Positions 31,854 to 39,892 of a DNA stretch of 64,000 nt are shown here, piece by piece. The first letter of the stretch is position 1, and each line of letters starts with the position of its first letter. The translations under genes were made by a program, and so were the position numbers. Origin of the DNA: an uncultured Candidatus Saccharibacteria bacterium (GTDB lineage: Bacteria; Patescibacteriota; Saccharimonadia; Saccharimonadales; Saccharimonadaceae); contig CAMIMA010000002.1 in assembly GCA_946222675.1 (NCBI GenBank), forward strand, positions 1 through 64,000. The letters run 5' to 3'. The notes under the pieces were generated by a model. It worked only from the letters and a program-made list of their open reading frames with translations. It made no database searches and was not told the DNA's origin.

Positions 31854-33543
31854 CTTTAATTACAGCCCGTTTGATAACAATAACTATCCCTATCCAGAGT
31901 TGCCGCGCAATACGCGTCCAGCGTTGGATAAATATTTAAATATTGACCCAGATTTGCAGGATGGTAAGAATCGCCGTGACTTTTTAAAGTCTCTTAATGA
32001 CCAGTATCGGACGGTACGTGAGTTTGCTCGCAATGAGATTAATCAGGAATGCTATGCGGCAGTGGTGATGGGGCAGATTTACGATAAGTCGCATGATAAC
32101 AAGGGTAATATTACTAATCCGAAGATTCAGGCGGTGCTGTCGGATTACATTAAATGTACAAAGTTTGATGACGACCCAGAGCGAGATAAACAGAAGAAAA
32201 TTTATTTGGTAGGTTTACTGCGCGACCGGACTTGTATTGATAATTTGCGGGCGCAGACTTTTGCCAATGCTGCGCTAGGCATGGAACCACGACAATTCTC
32301 TGATGAGCAGTGGTTGCAGCAATCTGCTCTTGCTAAGCCAGAGGTGCTAGCAAAGACGGCGGAAACAATCAACGTGGAATCGCTCCTGATTGCTTCTGCG
32401 GAGTCGTTGCAAAAGTTAAATGATAATTGCAGCAATTCGCTAGCGACAATGCAAGAGGTGGTATTTACAGAGCAAATTTTGGAGCCGATGGCAGAGATGA
32501 TTGGTTTTGATGGCCTCGCGATGGCACTTAGTTCGCGCAGTAAAGAGGTACGGCTGACCAATGCTGGCCGGTCTGATTTACTGGATCGTGCTGACAATAT
32601 GCTGAATTGCATTAGTGCGTTTGACCGTGAGCATAATAAGCGTCTGTGTGTTGAGCGGGCAGTATCAGAGATTAACGGTGCTGTGTTTGGCGCGCCACAT
32701 AGTTTCGTGGCAGAGCCAGCCATTGAAACTACCGGTGATAACGAGGCGATTTTTGGAACGATTATTGACCAAGGGCATCGCTCTAATTTAACGCCAGCGA
32801 AAGATAATACGGTTGGCCGGTTCCGCCTAAAGTCACGCGGTTCTTTGGCGATGAAACTTTATAATGCTGAGCGCGACAAGGCACAGGAGTTTGCCCCGGA
32901 CCAGTCGGATGTGCCAATGGATTTACTTGGTATGACTTTGATTGCCAAAGATGAGGCAGAGCAGAGGAAGATTTTTGCGCAGGTGGTAACAGGTATCTAT
33001 AATTGCAACAGTATTCACCCGTTAGCGGCTAATAGTAAGATATCGCCAGTGCATATTGCTGGCACTGAGGACTATATCGAGCGGTTATTGGCTGATTTAT
33101 CGCAGCGCGGTGGCACAAACCGCAATCCGTCAGAGCGGTTGCATATTTTAGTGGATGGTAAGCCTGCGGAGGATGCGGCGGGGTTACACCTTGCTAAGGT
33201 TACATTTAGCTATGATAATATCCCAGTAGAAATCCAGATGGTGACACAGCAGGCGCGTGATGAGATGCGTTGTGGTAAGCTAGCACATATTATTTATAAG
33301 GCGCGTACTAGTGGTAATAACCCAGGCGATGTTGACCAGCTGGCAAAATTGTTGCCGTCAATCCACGCCCGTCGTAAACATATCAGTCTGCCGAATTTGG
33401 TGGGTTCAAGCACTGACGCTAAGGGTGTGCATATTGCTGGTGCTAGTGAGCAGCGGGCGCGTGAGCTATTACGCCAAGTGGACAATCCAAGTCAAATCAA
33501 TACACTTGGTAAGCTGGCGGTGATTGATACGACTTTAAATTAG
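31846..33543 (+). CDS. divergent RelA/SpoT-like (p)ppGpp synthetase-domain protein
   Basis: 565 aa from ATG 31846; GAAGG lies 9 nt upstream, whereas the ATG at 31837 abuts it. Residues about 1-200 are helical and sit where RelA has its HD domain, but no HD signature is visible. VVFTEQILEPMAEMIGFDGLAMALSSRS resembles the RelA linker (PLAxxLGxxxxKxELED). The synthetase-like part shows GRFRLKSRGSLAMKLYN (Rx.K...S...K substrate motif), DLLGMTLIA (DIxGxR, with Thr replacing Arg), PVEIQMVTQQA (catalytic Glu of ExQ) and GKLAHIIYKAR (AAHWxYK). Activity cannot be judged from sequence. Confidence 0.6.
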   Translation: MNNFNYSPFDNNNYPYPELPRNTRPALDKYLNIDPDLQDGKNRRDFLKSLNDQYRTVREFARNEINQECYAAVVMGQIYDKSHDNKGNITNPKIQAVLSDYIKCTKFDDDPERDKQKKIYLVGLLRDRTCIDNLRAQTFANAALGMEPRQFSDEQWLQQSALAKPEVLAKTAETINVESLLIASAESLQKLNDNCSNSLATMQEVVFTEQILEPMAEMIGFDGLAMALSSRSKEVRLTNAGRSDLLDRADNMLNCISAFDREHNKRLCVERAVSEINGAVFGAPHSFVAEPAIETTGDNEAIFGTIIDQGHRSNLTPAKDNTVGRFRLKSRGSLAMKLYNAERDKAQEFAPDQSDVPMDLLGMTLIAKDEAEQRKIFAQVVTGIYNCNSIHPLAANSKISPVHIAGTEDYIERLLADLSQRGGTNRNPSERLHILVDGKPAEDAAGLHLAKVTFSYDNIPVEIQMVTQQARDEMRCGKLAHIIYKARTSGNNPGDVDQLAKLLPSIHARRKHISLPNLVGSSTDAKGVHIAGASEQRARELLRQVDNPSQINTLGKLAVIDTTLN

Positions 33544-33572
33544 TTGCAAAAATAACCCGTTTATGTTATAAT
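33544..33572 (+). promoter_or_regulatory. promoter TTGCAA-N17-TATAAT with extended -10
   Basis: TTGCAA (33544-33549), 17-nt spacer ending in TGT, TATAAT (33567-33572), starting immediately after the preceding stop codon. Confidence 0.8.
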
Positions 33573-33578
33573 ATAAGA

Positions 33579-33598
33579 ATTATACCAATTGGTGTAAT
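33579..33598. promoter_or_regulatory. 20-bp operator-like palindrome
   Basis: ATTATACCAATTGGTGTAAT: the inner ACCAATTGGT is perfectly symmetric, and the outer arms match except one pair. It begins at the expected transcription start, so a bound repressor would block initiation. Confidence 0.65.
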
Positions 33599-33623
33599 GT
33601 ACATTTCGAGTTAGGAGAAAATT

Positions 33624-34052
33624 GTGATTAGTGTAGCAGATAAGCCAGGTGATGTTGCTGAGATTACAGTAGACAGCGTGAGTTCCCTGAGTCAGGATGA
33701 ATTGCGAACTTTGTATACCGATATGTCATCGACCTTAGAGAATGCGGAGCAATATCGTGATGCATTAGCAAAAATGTTGCGCGGCATCGGCAGAGAAATC
33801 GCAAACATTGATCAAGGTATTGATATTAATTACAATAAGGCGTTGGTCGATTGGTTTACGACATATCAAATTGAAGCTGATAACATTAGAATCGAACAGC
33901 TAAGGAAAGTTTATCGTGACCGCGATAAAACGCGTGACAATATCGAAAAAATTTATGTTAATACCATAAAGATAATTGAGCTAGCGCAGAACAACTTAGA
34001 TATCATCACTAAAACTATGTGTAAATTAAATTGTCAATCACAACATAACTAA
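33624..34052 (+). CDS. hypothetical coiled-coil protein, 142 aa
   Basis: GTG start after AGGAG. Cytoplasmic, almost entirely helical with heptad-like spacing (LYTDMSSTLENAEQYRDALAKMLRGIGREIANI; IRIEQLRKVYRDRDKTRDNIEKIYVNTIKII). No family recognised. First gene behind the palindromic operator; followed by a terminator. Confidence 0.55.
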   Translation: MISVADKPGDVAEITVDSVSSLSQDELRTLYTDMSSTLENAEQYRDALAKMLRGIGREIANIDQGIDINYNKALVDWFTTYQIEADNIRIEQLRKVYRDRDKTRDNIEKIYVNTIKIIELAQNNLDIITKTMCKLNCQSQHN

Positions 34053-34061
34053 TTTAACACT

Positions 34062-34080
34062 GCCCCACCTCTGGTGGGGC
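34062..34080 (+). terminator. rho-independent terminator
   Basis: GCCCCACC-tct-GGTGGGGC followed by TTTACTTATTTT. Confidence 0.88.
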
Positions 34081-34154
34081 TTTACTTATTTTGGACTATG
34101 TTGTATTATAAAATATCTTGGGTGAATTGCTCAATGTACATTAAAGGAGTTGAT

Positions 34155-34604
34155 ATGGTTACTAAAATAAAGACGACAGACCCAGCGCTGTCGTCAAGAT
34201 GGGAAATGCCACGGGCGTTTTTTGGTACGCGTACCAAGGTAACACCCAATTGCTGGAAGATTTCCACTAACGGCATGCCCGTCCCAGCTAGAGGCCGTGC
34301 TGATGCTAGACGAATCAACTTGTTTCACGGCTTGGTTGACGCTGCTATTATGGTAGACAATCATGAGTATAACGCCACGCATTGGACGGCGCATTTACAT
34401 GACGTCAACGAAGACATGGAAGCTGATTGCTGCTGGCGTGTCGAAGCAACCATTTTGTTGCATGCAATTTACGCCGGTCGGCTAGACTTAGTTGACCGTC
34501 AGTTGCTTTGCGCAGTATGGACTAACCCAGCATACACTTGGATTTATATTAATCCGACTAATTACCACGACATTGTTGAGGTAGCAAGTAGGCTACAACG
34601 TTAA
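34155..34604 (+). CDS. hypothetical protein, 149 aa
   Basis: ATG at 34155 with AAAGGAG 7 nt upstream; in-frame codons from 34074 lack a site. Soluble, Trp/His/Cys-rich (NATHWTAHLHDVNEDMEADCCWRVEATILLHAIYAGRLDLVDRQLLCAVWTNP). It looks like a compact globular protein, possibly metal-binding. No family recognised. It lies 12 nt before the frameshifted gene, so they form a pair. Confidence 0.5.
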   Translation: MVTKIKTTDPALSSRWEMPRAFFGTRTKVTPNCWKISTNGMPVPARGRADARRINLFHGLVDAAIMVDNHEYNATHWTAHLHDVNEDMEADCCWRVEATILLHAIYAGRLDLVDRQLLCAVWTNPAYTWIYINPTNYHDIVEVASRLQR

Positions 34605-34615
34605 GGGAGGTAACG

Positions 34616-35097
34616 ATGGATGGTGAATTAAATGATGTAGACAACAAGACTAATTCCAAGGCTGATGCGGAGCAGGTTTGTGCTACGCATTATGCTGAGC
34701 TAGCGAGGCCGCTGAAGGTTTTGCTGTTGGATTATGCGTCATTTGAGCAGAAAATGGCTACCATAAGCGTTTTTGTAGTGCAATTGAAGCGGTAAGTCTG
34801 GCGGCGGATGCGTTAAGTGACGCCGAGTCAGTATTTCGCAATATCCCAGCGGGGCGAACTGCAGTTGCGCAGCGTATGATCCAAGAGCGTAAGCAAATGG
34901 TCGAAGATGCACAAGTTGCTTTTCGTCGCGCCTTATGTAATTGTCAGGCGGTAGCGCGGGATTGCAAAATTGTGATTCCTGGTATCGAGCAATACAATAT
35001 TGATATCTCTAAAGCCTGTCGTTTAGCTCTAGATAGCTTGCAGCGAGATATCCATTTTACTGCTTATTGTGCTACTAATGCGGCAACCAATCAATAA
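34616..35097 (+). pseudogene. frameshifted helical protein gene (about 160 codons)
   Basis: It opens with ATG 34616 after GGGAGG and reads 58 codons (MDGELNDVDNKTNSKADAEQ...) to a TAA near 34795. A second frame, displaced by -1, is open across 34752-35097 and continues a coding-like helical protein (AIEAVSLAADALSDAESVFRN...RTAVAQRMIQERKQMVEDAQVAFRRAL) to 35097. The frames overlap around GCGTTTTTG at about 34776-34784. One missing T there (T6 to T5) would restore a single ORF. This may be a real mutation, phase variation at the T-run, or a sequencing error. Confidence 0.55.
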
Positions 35098-35113
35098 TAA
35101 ATTAAATAATTCC

Positions 35114-35136
35114 AGCCCCTACAAAATGTAGGGGCT
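35114..35136 (+). terminator. rho-independent terminator
   Basis: AGCCCCTACA-aaa-TGTAGGGGCT followed by TTTTA. Confidence 0.88.
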
Positions 35137-35186
35137 TTTACTATGTATTAGTTCAGAAACATTCTGGACAAAAGGCTGCTAACAAA

Positions 35187-35307
35187 AAAGCAGATTTCCG
35201 TTAAAATATTCATATATAAAACTAAGAAATTAGAATATTTCAGAAAGGAAATCTGCTTTATGTCATTGTACATGAAAATCCATCGTTCCGCTAGTATAAT
35301 GTATTGA
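35187..35307 (+). repeat. nested inverted repeat with short start-like ORF (possible mobile-element remnant)
   Basis: AAAGCAGATTTCC (35187-35199) and GGAAATCTGCTTT (35247-35259) form a 13-bp perfect stem. Nested inside is AAATATTC/GAATATTT (35204-35211 with 35233-35240). Immediately after the right arm an ATG (35260) with GAAAGGA buried in the hairpin opens a 15-codon frame (MSLYMKIHRSASIMY) ending at 35307. It could be the 5' end of a lost transposase with its terminal repeat, or a leader-peptide control region. Confidence 0.4.
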
Positions 35308-35322
35308 ACTAATACAACACTA

Positions 35323-35351
35323 TTGTATTTTTGCTAAAAATATGATAGTAT
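35323..35351 (+). promoter_or_regulatory. S10-operon promoter within an inverted repeat
   Basis: TTGTAT (35323-35328), 17-nt spacer ending in TGA, TAGTAT (35346-35351). The repeat CAACACTAT/ATAGTGTTG (35315-35323 with 35350-35358) brackets the promoter. A second possible -10 (TATAAT, 35295-35300) lies upstream. Confidence 0.6.
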
Positions 35352-35370
35352 AGTGTTGTTAATGTTAGAC

Positions 35371-35436
35371 CAACGCCCTGAGAGCGTTTGCAAGTCTTGC
35401 CATAACTGGTGGGAAACTGCGAATTCTCAGGCGTTT
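35371..35436 (+). promoter_or_regulatory. structured leader of the S10/spc cluster
   Basis: In the approximately 95-nt leader, AACGCC(c)TGAGA near the 5' side pairs with TCTCAGGCGTT just before rplC, enclosing a GC-mixed loop. A ribosomal-protein feedback site (L4 in other S10 operons) is the usual occupant of this position; that role is inferred. Confidence 0.5.
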
Positions 35437-35454
35437 TAAGTGGAAAAGGGAAGT

Positions 35455-36096
35455 ATGAATACTTTAATCGGTACCAAACTTGGAATGACCCAAATCCTCG
35501 GGGAGAATGGTGTTGTGATACCTGTCACTATCATTCAAGCCGGCCCCTGCACTGTAACTCAGGTAAAGTCCGTCGAAAAGGACGGCTACAACGCAGTGCA
35601 GCTCGGTTATGGCAAGGGTAAGAACCTGAGCAATGCCGTTGCCGGACACGTAAAAGCATCCGGCGCCACACCAAAGGTCTTGCGCGAAGTACGAGTTGAG
35701 GAACTCGGCGAAGCCAAGGTCGGCGATGTGCTAACAGCAGACCTGTTTAAGGTCGGCGATTCTGTTGACGTCAGTGGCGTCAGCAAGGGTAAAGGCTGGG
35801 CAGGCACGATTAAGCGATGGAACTTCAACCGTCAGCGTAAGACGCATGGTGGTAAGGGTAACACTCGCAAGGTCGGCTCAATCGGCTGTATGTACCCACA
35901 GCGCGTATTTAAGGGCCATCCAATGGCTGGCCAGATGGGCGCTGAAAAGACAACTGTTAAAAACTTGACTGTCGCTTATGTTGACGCCGCCAAGAACCTC
36001 GTTGGGGTGAAGGGTGCCGTGCCAGGGCCAAAGAAGGGCACTGTGATGATTAGCGCTGCTATCAAGTTTAATCACAAGGGAAAGGAGACTAAGTAA
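35455..36096 (+). CDS. rplC: 50S ribosomal protein L3
   Basis: 213 aa from ATG 35455; the GTG at 35440 would add five residues not typical of L3. NTLIGTKLGMTQIL at the N-terminus, and KGKGWAGTIKRWNF..RQRKTHGGKGNTRKVGSIG is the long finger reaching the peptidyl-transferase centre. First gene of the cluster; rpsJ (S10), normally before it, is absent. Confidence 0.97.
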   Translation: MNTLIGTKLGMTQILGENGVVIPVTIIQAGPCTVTQVKSVEKDGYNAVQLGYGKGKNLSNAVAGHVKASGATPKVLREVRVEELGEAKVGDVLTADLFKVGDSVDVSGVSKGKGWAGTIKRWNFNRQRKTHGGKGNTRKVGSIGCMYPQRVFKGHPMAGQMGAEKTTVKNLTVAYVDAAKNLVGVKGAVPGPKKGTVMISAAIKFNHKGKETK

Positions 36097-36695
36097 TGGC
36101 TGAAGCTAAACTATCTGATGCTGTTTTTCAGGTCGAAGTTCCTAACCATGAACTCCTAAAACTTGCCTATGACAGCTACTTGGCTGCTAATCGCCAGGTC
36201 AGCGCTACGACTAAGACTCGTGGTGAAGTCCGTGGTGGTGGTAAGAAGCCATGGCGCCAGAAGGGTACGGGTCGTGCTCGTTTTGGCTCATCACGTAACC
36301 CAATTTGGCGTGGTGGTGGTGTTGTGTTCGGGCCACTTGGCATTGAGAACTACAACAAGCGACTCGCTAAGAGCACTAAGCGTGTAGCATTGCGCCAAGC
36401 ATTGACGCTAGCTAACCGCGACGGTGAAATCACCGTAATTGATGCTGTTAAAACTACTGGTAAGACCCGCGAAATCGTCAAGCTATTAGCTGATCTAAAT
36501 CTTGCCGACAAGCGCCGCGTTCTACTAGTTGATGTCAAGAATGAACTTAACTTGCGCGCAACAGCCAACCTACCACAGGTTGAACTAGTTAGCCCAACTT
36601 ATCTATCAGTCTTCCACATCTTAAATGCTGATGCTATCGTCTTCACGAAGGAGGCTTTAGCTGCTACAACTGAATGGCTAAAGGAGGATAAATAA
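36096..36695 (+). CDS. rplD: 50S ribosomal protein L4
   Basis: 199 aa, exit-tunnel protein. The extended loop TKTRGEVRGGGKKPWRQKGTGRARFGSSRNPIWRGGG (about 45-82) is intact, followed by the globular C-domain. Overlaps rplC and rplW by 1 nt each. In many bacteria L4 represses its own operon. Confidence 0.97.
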   Translation: MAEAKLSDAVFQVEVPNHELLKLAYDSYLAANRQVSATTKTRGEVRGGGKKPWRQKGTGRARFGSSRNPIWRGGGVVFGPLGIENYNKRLAKSTKRVALRQALTLANRDGEITVIDAVKTTGKTREIVKLLADLNLADKRRVLLVDVKNELNLRATANLPQVELVSPTYLSVFHILNADAIVFTKEALAATTEWLKEDK

Positions 36696-37000
36696 TGTTT
36701 ATTACTCCACGTATTTCCGAAAAAGCCTATGGTCTATCAAAGAAAAACATTTACGTATTTGATGTGCCAATGGAGGCTAACAAGGCAGAAGTTCTACGTG
36801 AACTAGCCGCTGAATATCCAGATGTCAAGGTTGCAGACGTTCGCCTAGTTGTTACTAAGGGTAAAACCAAGGCAGCAAATCGCGGCAAGCATGCTCGCCC
36901 AGGTGTAACTCGTCGCCAAGACGCCAAGAAGGCTTATGTCACCGTCAAGGAAGGCACAATCGAAGTATTCAAGGAACAAGAAGAAAGTGAGGAGAAGTAG
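36695..37000 (+). CDS. rplW: 50S ribosomal protein L23
   Basis: 101 aa, docking site for SRP and trigger factor at the tunnel exit. TPRISEKAYGLSKKNIYVFDVPMEANKAEV, then the basic loop KGKTKAANRGKHARPGVTRRQDAKKAYVTVKEG. Acidic C-terminal tail EQEESEEK. Confidence 0.95.
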   Translation: MFITPRISEKAYGLSKKNIYVFDVPMEANKAEVLRELAAEYPDVKVADVRLVVTKGKTKAANRGKHARPGVTRRQDAKKAYVTVKEGTIEVFKEQEESEEK

Positions 37001-37001
37001 T

Positions 37002-37850
37002 ATGGCAACTAATAATATGAAGCCTACTACCAACGGTCGTCGTAACCAAATTGCGGCTGATTTTGATCAAATTACTACCAAGAAGCCTGTCAAGAGCCTA
37101 CTCGTGGTTCGCAAGCAGAACTCAGGTCGTAACAATCAGGGTCGCATTACGAGCCGTCACCGTGGTGGTGGCGTAAAGCGGTTTATCCGCATCGTTAACT
37201 TCAATCTCGAGCCAGGTACGGTTGCTACTATTGAGCATATTGAGTACGACCCAGGTCGTTCCGCTCGCATTGCTCGCATCCGTGACCAGAAGGGTAATCT
37301 ACACTACATTGTCGCTAACAAAGACATGGCGCAAGGTCAGGTAGTGAAGGTTGCTTCAGCTGAACAGCAAGTTAGTGTTGAAAACGGTAACCGGATGGCG
37401 TTACGTGATATGCCACTTGGTGCTGTTATCAATAGTATTGAGTTGACCGCTGGTCGTGGCGCACAAGTAGTTCGTGCTGCTGGTGCAAGCGCCCAGATTA
37501 CCGCTAAGGAAGGCGATTTTGCCATGGTTAAGATGCCATCTGGCGAAGTTCGTAAGTTCCGCCTAGAGTGCATGGCTACTCTTGGTGTAGTTGGTAATGA
37601 GGGTCACCAAAATGTTAAGTCAGGTTATGCTGGTCGTCACCGCAAGCTTGGTATCCGCCCACATGTACGTGGTACTCATATGAACGCTTGTGATCACCCA
37701 CACGGTGGTGGTGATGGTGGTCAGCACGGTACTGGTAAGGCGCCACGCACCCCATGGGGTAAGCTAACGCTTGGCGTTAAGACTCGTCACCGCAAGCAAA
37801 CTGACAAGATGATTGTTCGTAGTCGTCACGAAGCTAAGAGGAGGAAGTAA
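37002..37850 (+). CDS. rplB: 50S ribosomal protein L2
   Basis: 282 aa from ATG 37002. VKSLLVVRKQNSGRNNQGRITSRHRGGGVKRFIR at the N-domain; GVVGNEGHQNVKSGYAGRHRKLGIRPHVRGTHMNACDHPHGGGDGGQHGTGKAPRTPWG contains the conserved His-bearing loop at the peptidyl-transferase centre. Confidence 0.98.
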   Translation: MATNNMKPTTNGRRNQIAADFDQITTKKPVKSLLVVRKQNSGRNNQGRITSRHRGGGVKRFIRIVNFNLEPGTVATIEHIEYDPGRSARIARIRDQKGNLHYIVANKDMAQGQVVKVASAEQQVSVENGNRMALRDMPLGAVINSIELTAGRGAQVVRAAGASAQITAKEGDFAMVKMPSGEVRKFRLECMATLGVVGNEGHQNVKSGYAGRHRKLGIRPHVRGTHMNACDHPHGGGDGGQHGTGKAPRTPWGKLTLGVKTRHRKQTDKMIVRSRHEAKRRK

Positions 37851-38110
37851 TGAGTAGAAGCTTAAAGAAGGGGCCGTATATCGACGCCAAGCTGATCAAG
37901 AAGGTGACTGCTCTATCTGCAGACGATAGAACTGTTATCAAGACTTGGGCTCGTGCTTCTGTAATTACCCCAGAAATGGTTAACCGTACGATTGCCGTTC
38001 ATAACGGTCGCGTGCATGTGCCAGTTCTGATTACAGAAAACATGGTTGGCCACAAGCTCGGCGAATTTGCCCCGACTCGCAAGTTCCGTAAGCACGGAGG
38101 TAAGAAATAA
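37850..38110 (+). CDS. rpsS: 30S ribosomal protein S19
   Basis: 86 aa. SRSLKKGPYIDAKLIKKV at the start and TIAVHNGRVHVPVLITENMVGHKLGEFAPTRKFRKHGGKK at the end are diagnostic. GAGGAAG before the ATG; 1-nt overlaps on both sides. Confidence 0.97.
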   Translation: MSRSLKKGPYIDAKLIKKVTALSADDRTVIKTWARASVITPEMVNRTIAVHNGRVHVPVLITENMVGHKLGEFAPTRKFRKHGGKK

Positions 38111-38532
38111 TGAGTGAGTCATTAACAACCAAGGCCTACCTAAAGGAGCTACGCCTAGCTCCACGTAAGGTATCACTAGTTGCTAGCTTGGTTCGCGGTC
38201 GCAACGTAGAGGAAGCGCTAGTTATCCTAGCTCATACTCCAAAGCGTGCTGCTAAGCCATTGAGCAAGGTGATTGCTAGTGCAAAGGCCAACGCAATGAA
38301 TAACTTTAACCTAAAGGCGGACAGCTTGGTAATTGAAACCTTGTCTGTCACGGCGGGTGCTCGCTTGAAGCGCTATCGCCCAGTATCACGTGGTATGGCA
38401 CACCCATATCAACGCAAGACTTCAAACATCTTGGTAGTGGTACGTGGCGAGGTGAAGCCAGCTGCTAAACCAGCGAAAGCTGCTAAGGCAGAAGCAAAGC
38501 CTGCTGCTAAGCCAGAAAAGGAGAGCAAGTAA
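38110..38532 (+). CDS. rplV: 50S ribosomal protein L22 with Ala/Lys/Pro tail
   Basis: 140 aa; the core ends at about 115 (LKRYRPVSRGMAHPYQRKTSNILVVVRGE). Then comes an extra C-terminal tail of 25 residues made almost only of K, P, A and E. The tunnel hairpin is intact. The tail resembles the low-complexity extensions on L29, L17 and L1 here. Confidence 0.96.
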   Translation: MSESLTTKAYLKELRLAPRKVSLVASLVRGRNVEEALVILAHTPKRAAKPLSKVIASAKANAMNNFNLKADSLVIETLSVTAGARLKRYRPVSRGMAHPYQRKTSNILVVVRGEVKPAAKPAKAAKAEAKPAAKPEKESK

Positions 38533-39164
38533 TGGGCCAGAAAGTAAACCCAATTAGCTTGCGTGTACAAGCTACCAAGAATTGGACTAGCAAATGGTTC
38601 GCTAACAGCAAGCGTGACTTTGCTGCTTGGCTTGCAACTGATATCAAGTTGCGCAAGGCAATTGAGTCACGGTTTGAAACCCGAGCCGTAATTAACAAGA
38701 TTGATATTGAGCGCAGTGCTAACCAGACTACTATCAACATCTGGACCAGCAAGGCTGGTGTCGTGATTGGTCGTGGTGGTGCCGGTGTGCAAGAGCTAAA
38801 GGCTGAACTAGAGAAGATTGCTGGTGAGCCGATTCGCTTGAACATCGAAGAAGTAAAGCGCCCAGAACTAGCTGCAAAGATTGTAGCTGAAAATATTGCA
38901 CGTCAGTTGGAACGCCGCATCAACTTCCGCCGCGCCTGCAAGAGTGCAGTGCAAAGCGTGATGGCTGCTGGCGCCAAGGGTGTTCGTATTGAACTCGGTG
39001 GTCGCTTGAACGGTGCTGAAATGTCACGCCGCGAAAAGTTCAACGAGGGTTCAGTGCCACTACAAACGATTCGTGCTAATATCGATTACCACCTAGCTGT
39101 TTCAAAGACTGCTGCTGGTACCATCGGTATTAAGGTTTGGATTAATAAGGGAGAGAGGCGCTAA
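38532..39164 (+). CDS. rpsC: 30S ribosomal protein S3
   Basis: 210 aa. GQKVNPISLRVQATKNWTSKWF, KH domain with VVIGRGGAGVQELKAELEKIAG (GxxG loop), C-domain LGGRLNGAEMSRREKFNEGSVPLQTIRANIDY. Part of the mRNA entry channel. Confidence 0.97.
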   Translation: MGQKVNPISLRVQATKNWTSKWFANSKRDFAAWLATDIKLRKAIESRFETRAVINKIDIERSANQTTINIWTSKAGVVIGRGGAGVQELKAELEKIAGEPIRLNIEEVKRPELAAKIVAENIARQLERRINFRRACKSAVQSVMAAGAKGVRIELGGRLNGAEMSRREKFNEGSVPLQTIRANIDYHLAVSKTAAGTIGIKVWINKGERR

Positions 39165-39581
39165 ATGTTGTTACTACCAAAGAAGACAAAGTTTCGCAAA
39201 GCTTTCAAGGGTCGTAACGATGGCGTAGCTACCAGCTGTAATTACATTGCATTTGGTGAGTTTGGTTTGCAGTCACAGGGCAACGCTCGTGTTACTAGCC
39301 GCCAAATCGAGGCTGCACGTCGCGCTATTACCGGTAAAACTGCTCGTGGCGGTAAAATCTGGATTCGTATTTTTCCACAAATCCCCGTTACCAAGAAGGC
39401 TCTTGGCCTAAAGATGGGTGGTGGTAAAGGTGCTCCAGAATATTTCGTAGCTAAGGTCAAGAAAGGCACAATGCTATTTGAAATGGCTGGTGTCAGTGAG
39501 GATGTCGCTCGCGAAGCTTTACGCCTAGCATCAAACAAGTTGCCAATTAAGACTAAGTTTGTGAAGCGGGAGGAAGCATAA
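39165..39581 (+). CDS. rplP: 50S ribosomal protein L16
   Basis: 138 aa. LLPKKTKFRKAFKGRN, then SRQIEAARRAITGKTARGGKIWIRIFPQIPVTKKALGLKMGGGKGAPEYFVAKVKKGTMLFEM; the Arg and Met positions near the A-site tRNA are standard. ATG directly after the rpsC stop. Confidence 0.97.
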   Translation: MLLLPKKTKFRKAFKGRNDGVATSCNYIAFGEFGLQSQGNARVTSRQIEAARRAITGKTARGGKIWIRIFPQIPVTKKALGLKMGGGKGAPEYFVAKVKKGTMLFEMAGVSEDVAREALRLASNKLPIKTKFVKREEA

Positions 39582-39892
39582 TGGCTGAAGCAAAGAAGAC
39601 AACCGTCAAGAAGACTACTACCAAGAAGCCAGCGAAGGCTGCTGAGAAAGTTGCTGATAAGAAGGTGAAGGCTCTAGCAGCCAACACTGAATTATTAGCC
39701 AGCTTGCGCAAGATGACCGTTGCTGAGCTTGATAAGGCCCTAGTGGAAGCAAAGGCCGACCTCAAGCAGGCGCAAAAGTTGTTGCGCGCCAATGAATTGC
39801 CAGCAACTCACGTAATCAAGACTATGAAGGCAAAGATTGCACGGATTCATGCTGTTGCAACCGAGAAGAAGAACGCAAAGGAGGCTAAATGA
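39581..39892 (+). CDS. rpmC: 50S ribosomal protein L29 with N-terminal extension
   Basis: 103 aa against about 65 usually. An N-terminal Lys/Thr/Ala-rich extension of about 35 residues (AEAKKTTVKKTTTKKPAKAAE) precedes the two-helix L29 core (LLASLRKMTVAELDKALVEAKADLKQAQKLLRANELPATHVIKTMKAKIARIHAV). Confidence 0.92.
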   Translation: MAEAKKTTVKKTTTKKPAKAAEKVADKKVKALAANTELLASLRKMTVAELDKALVEAKADLKQAQKLLRANELPATHVIKTMKAKIARIHAVATEKKNAKEAK

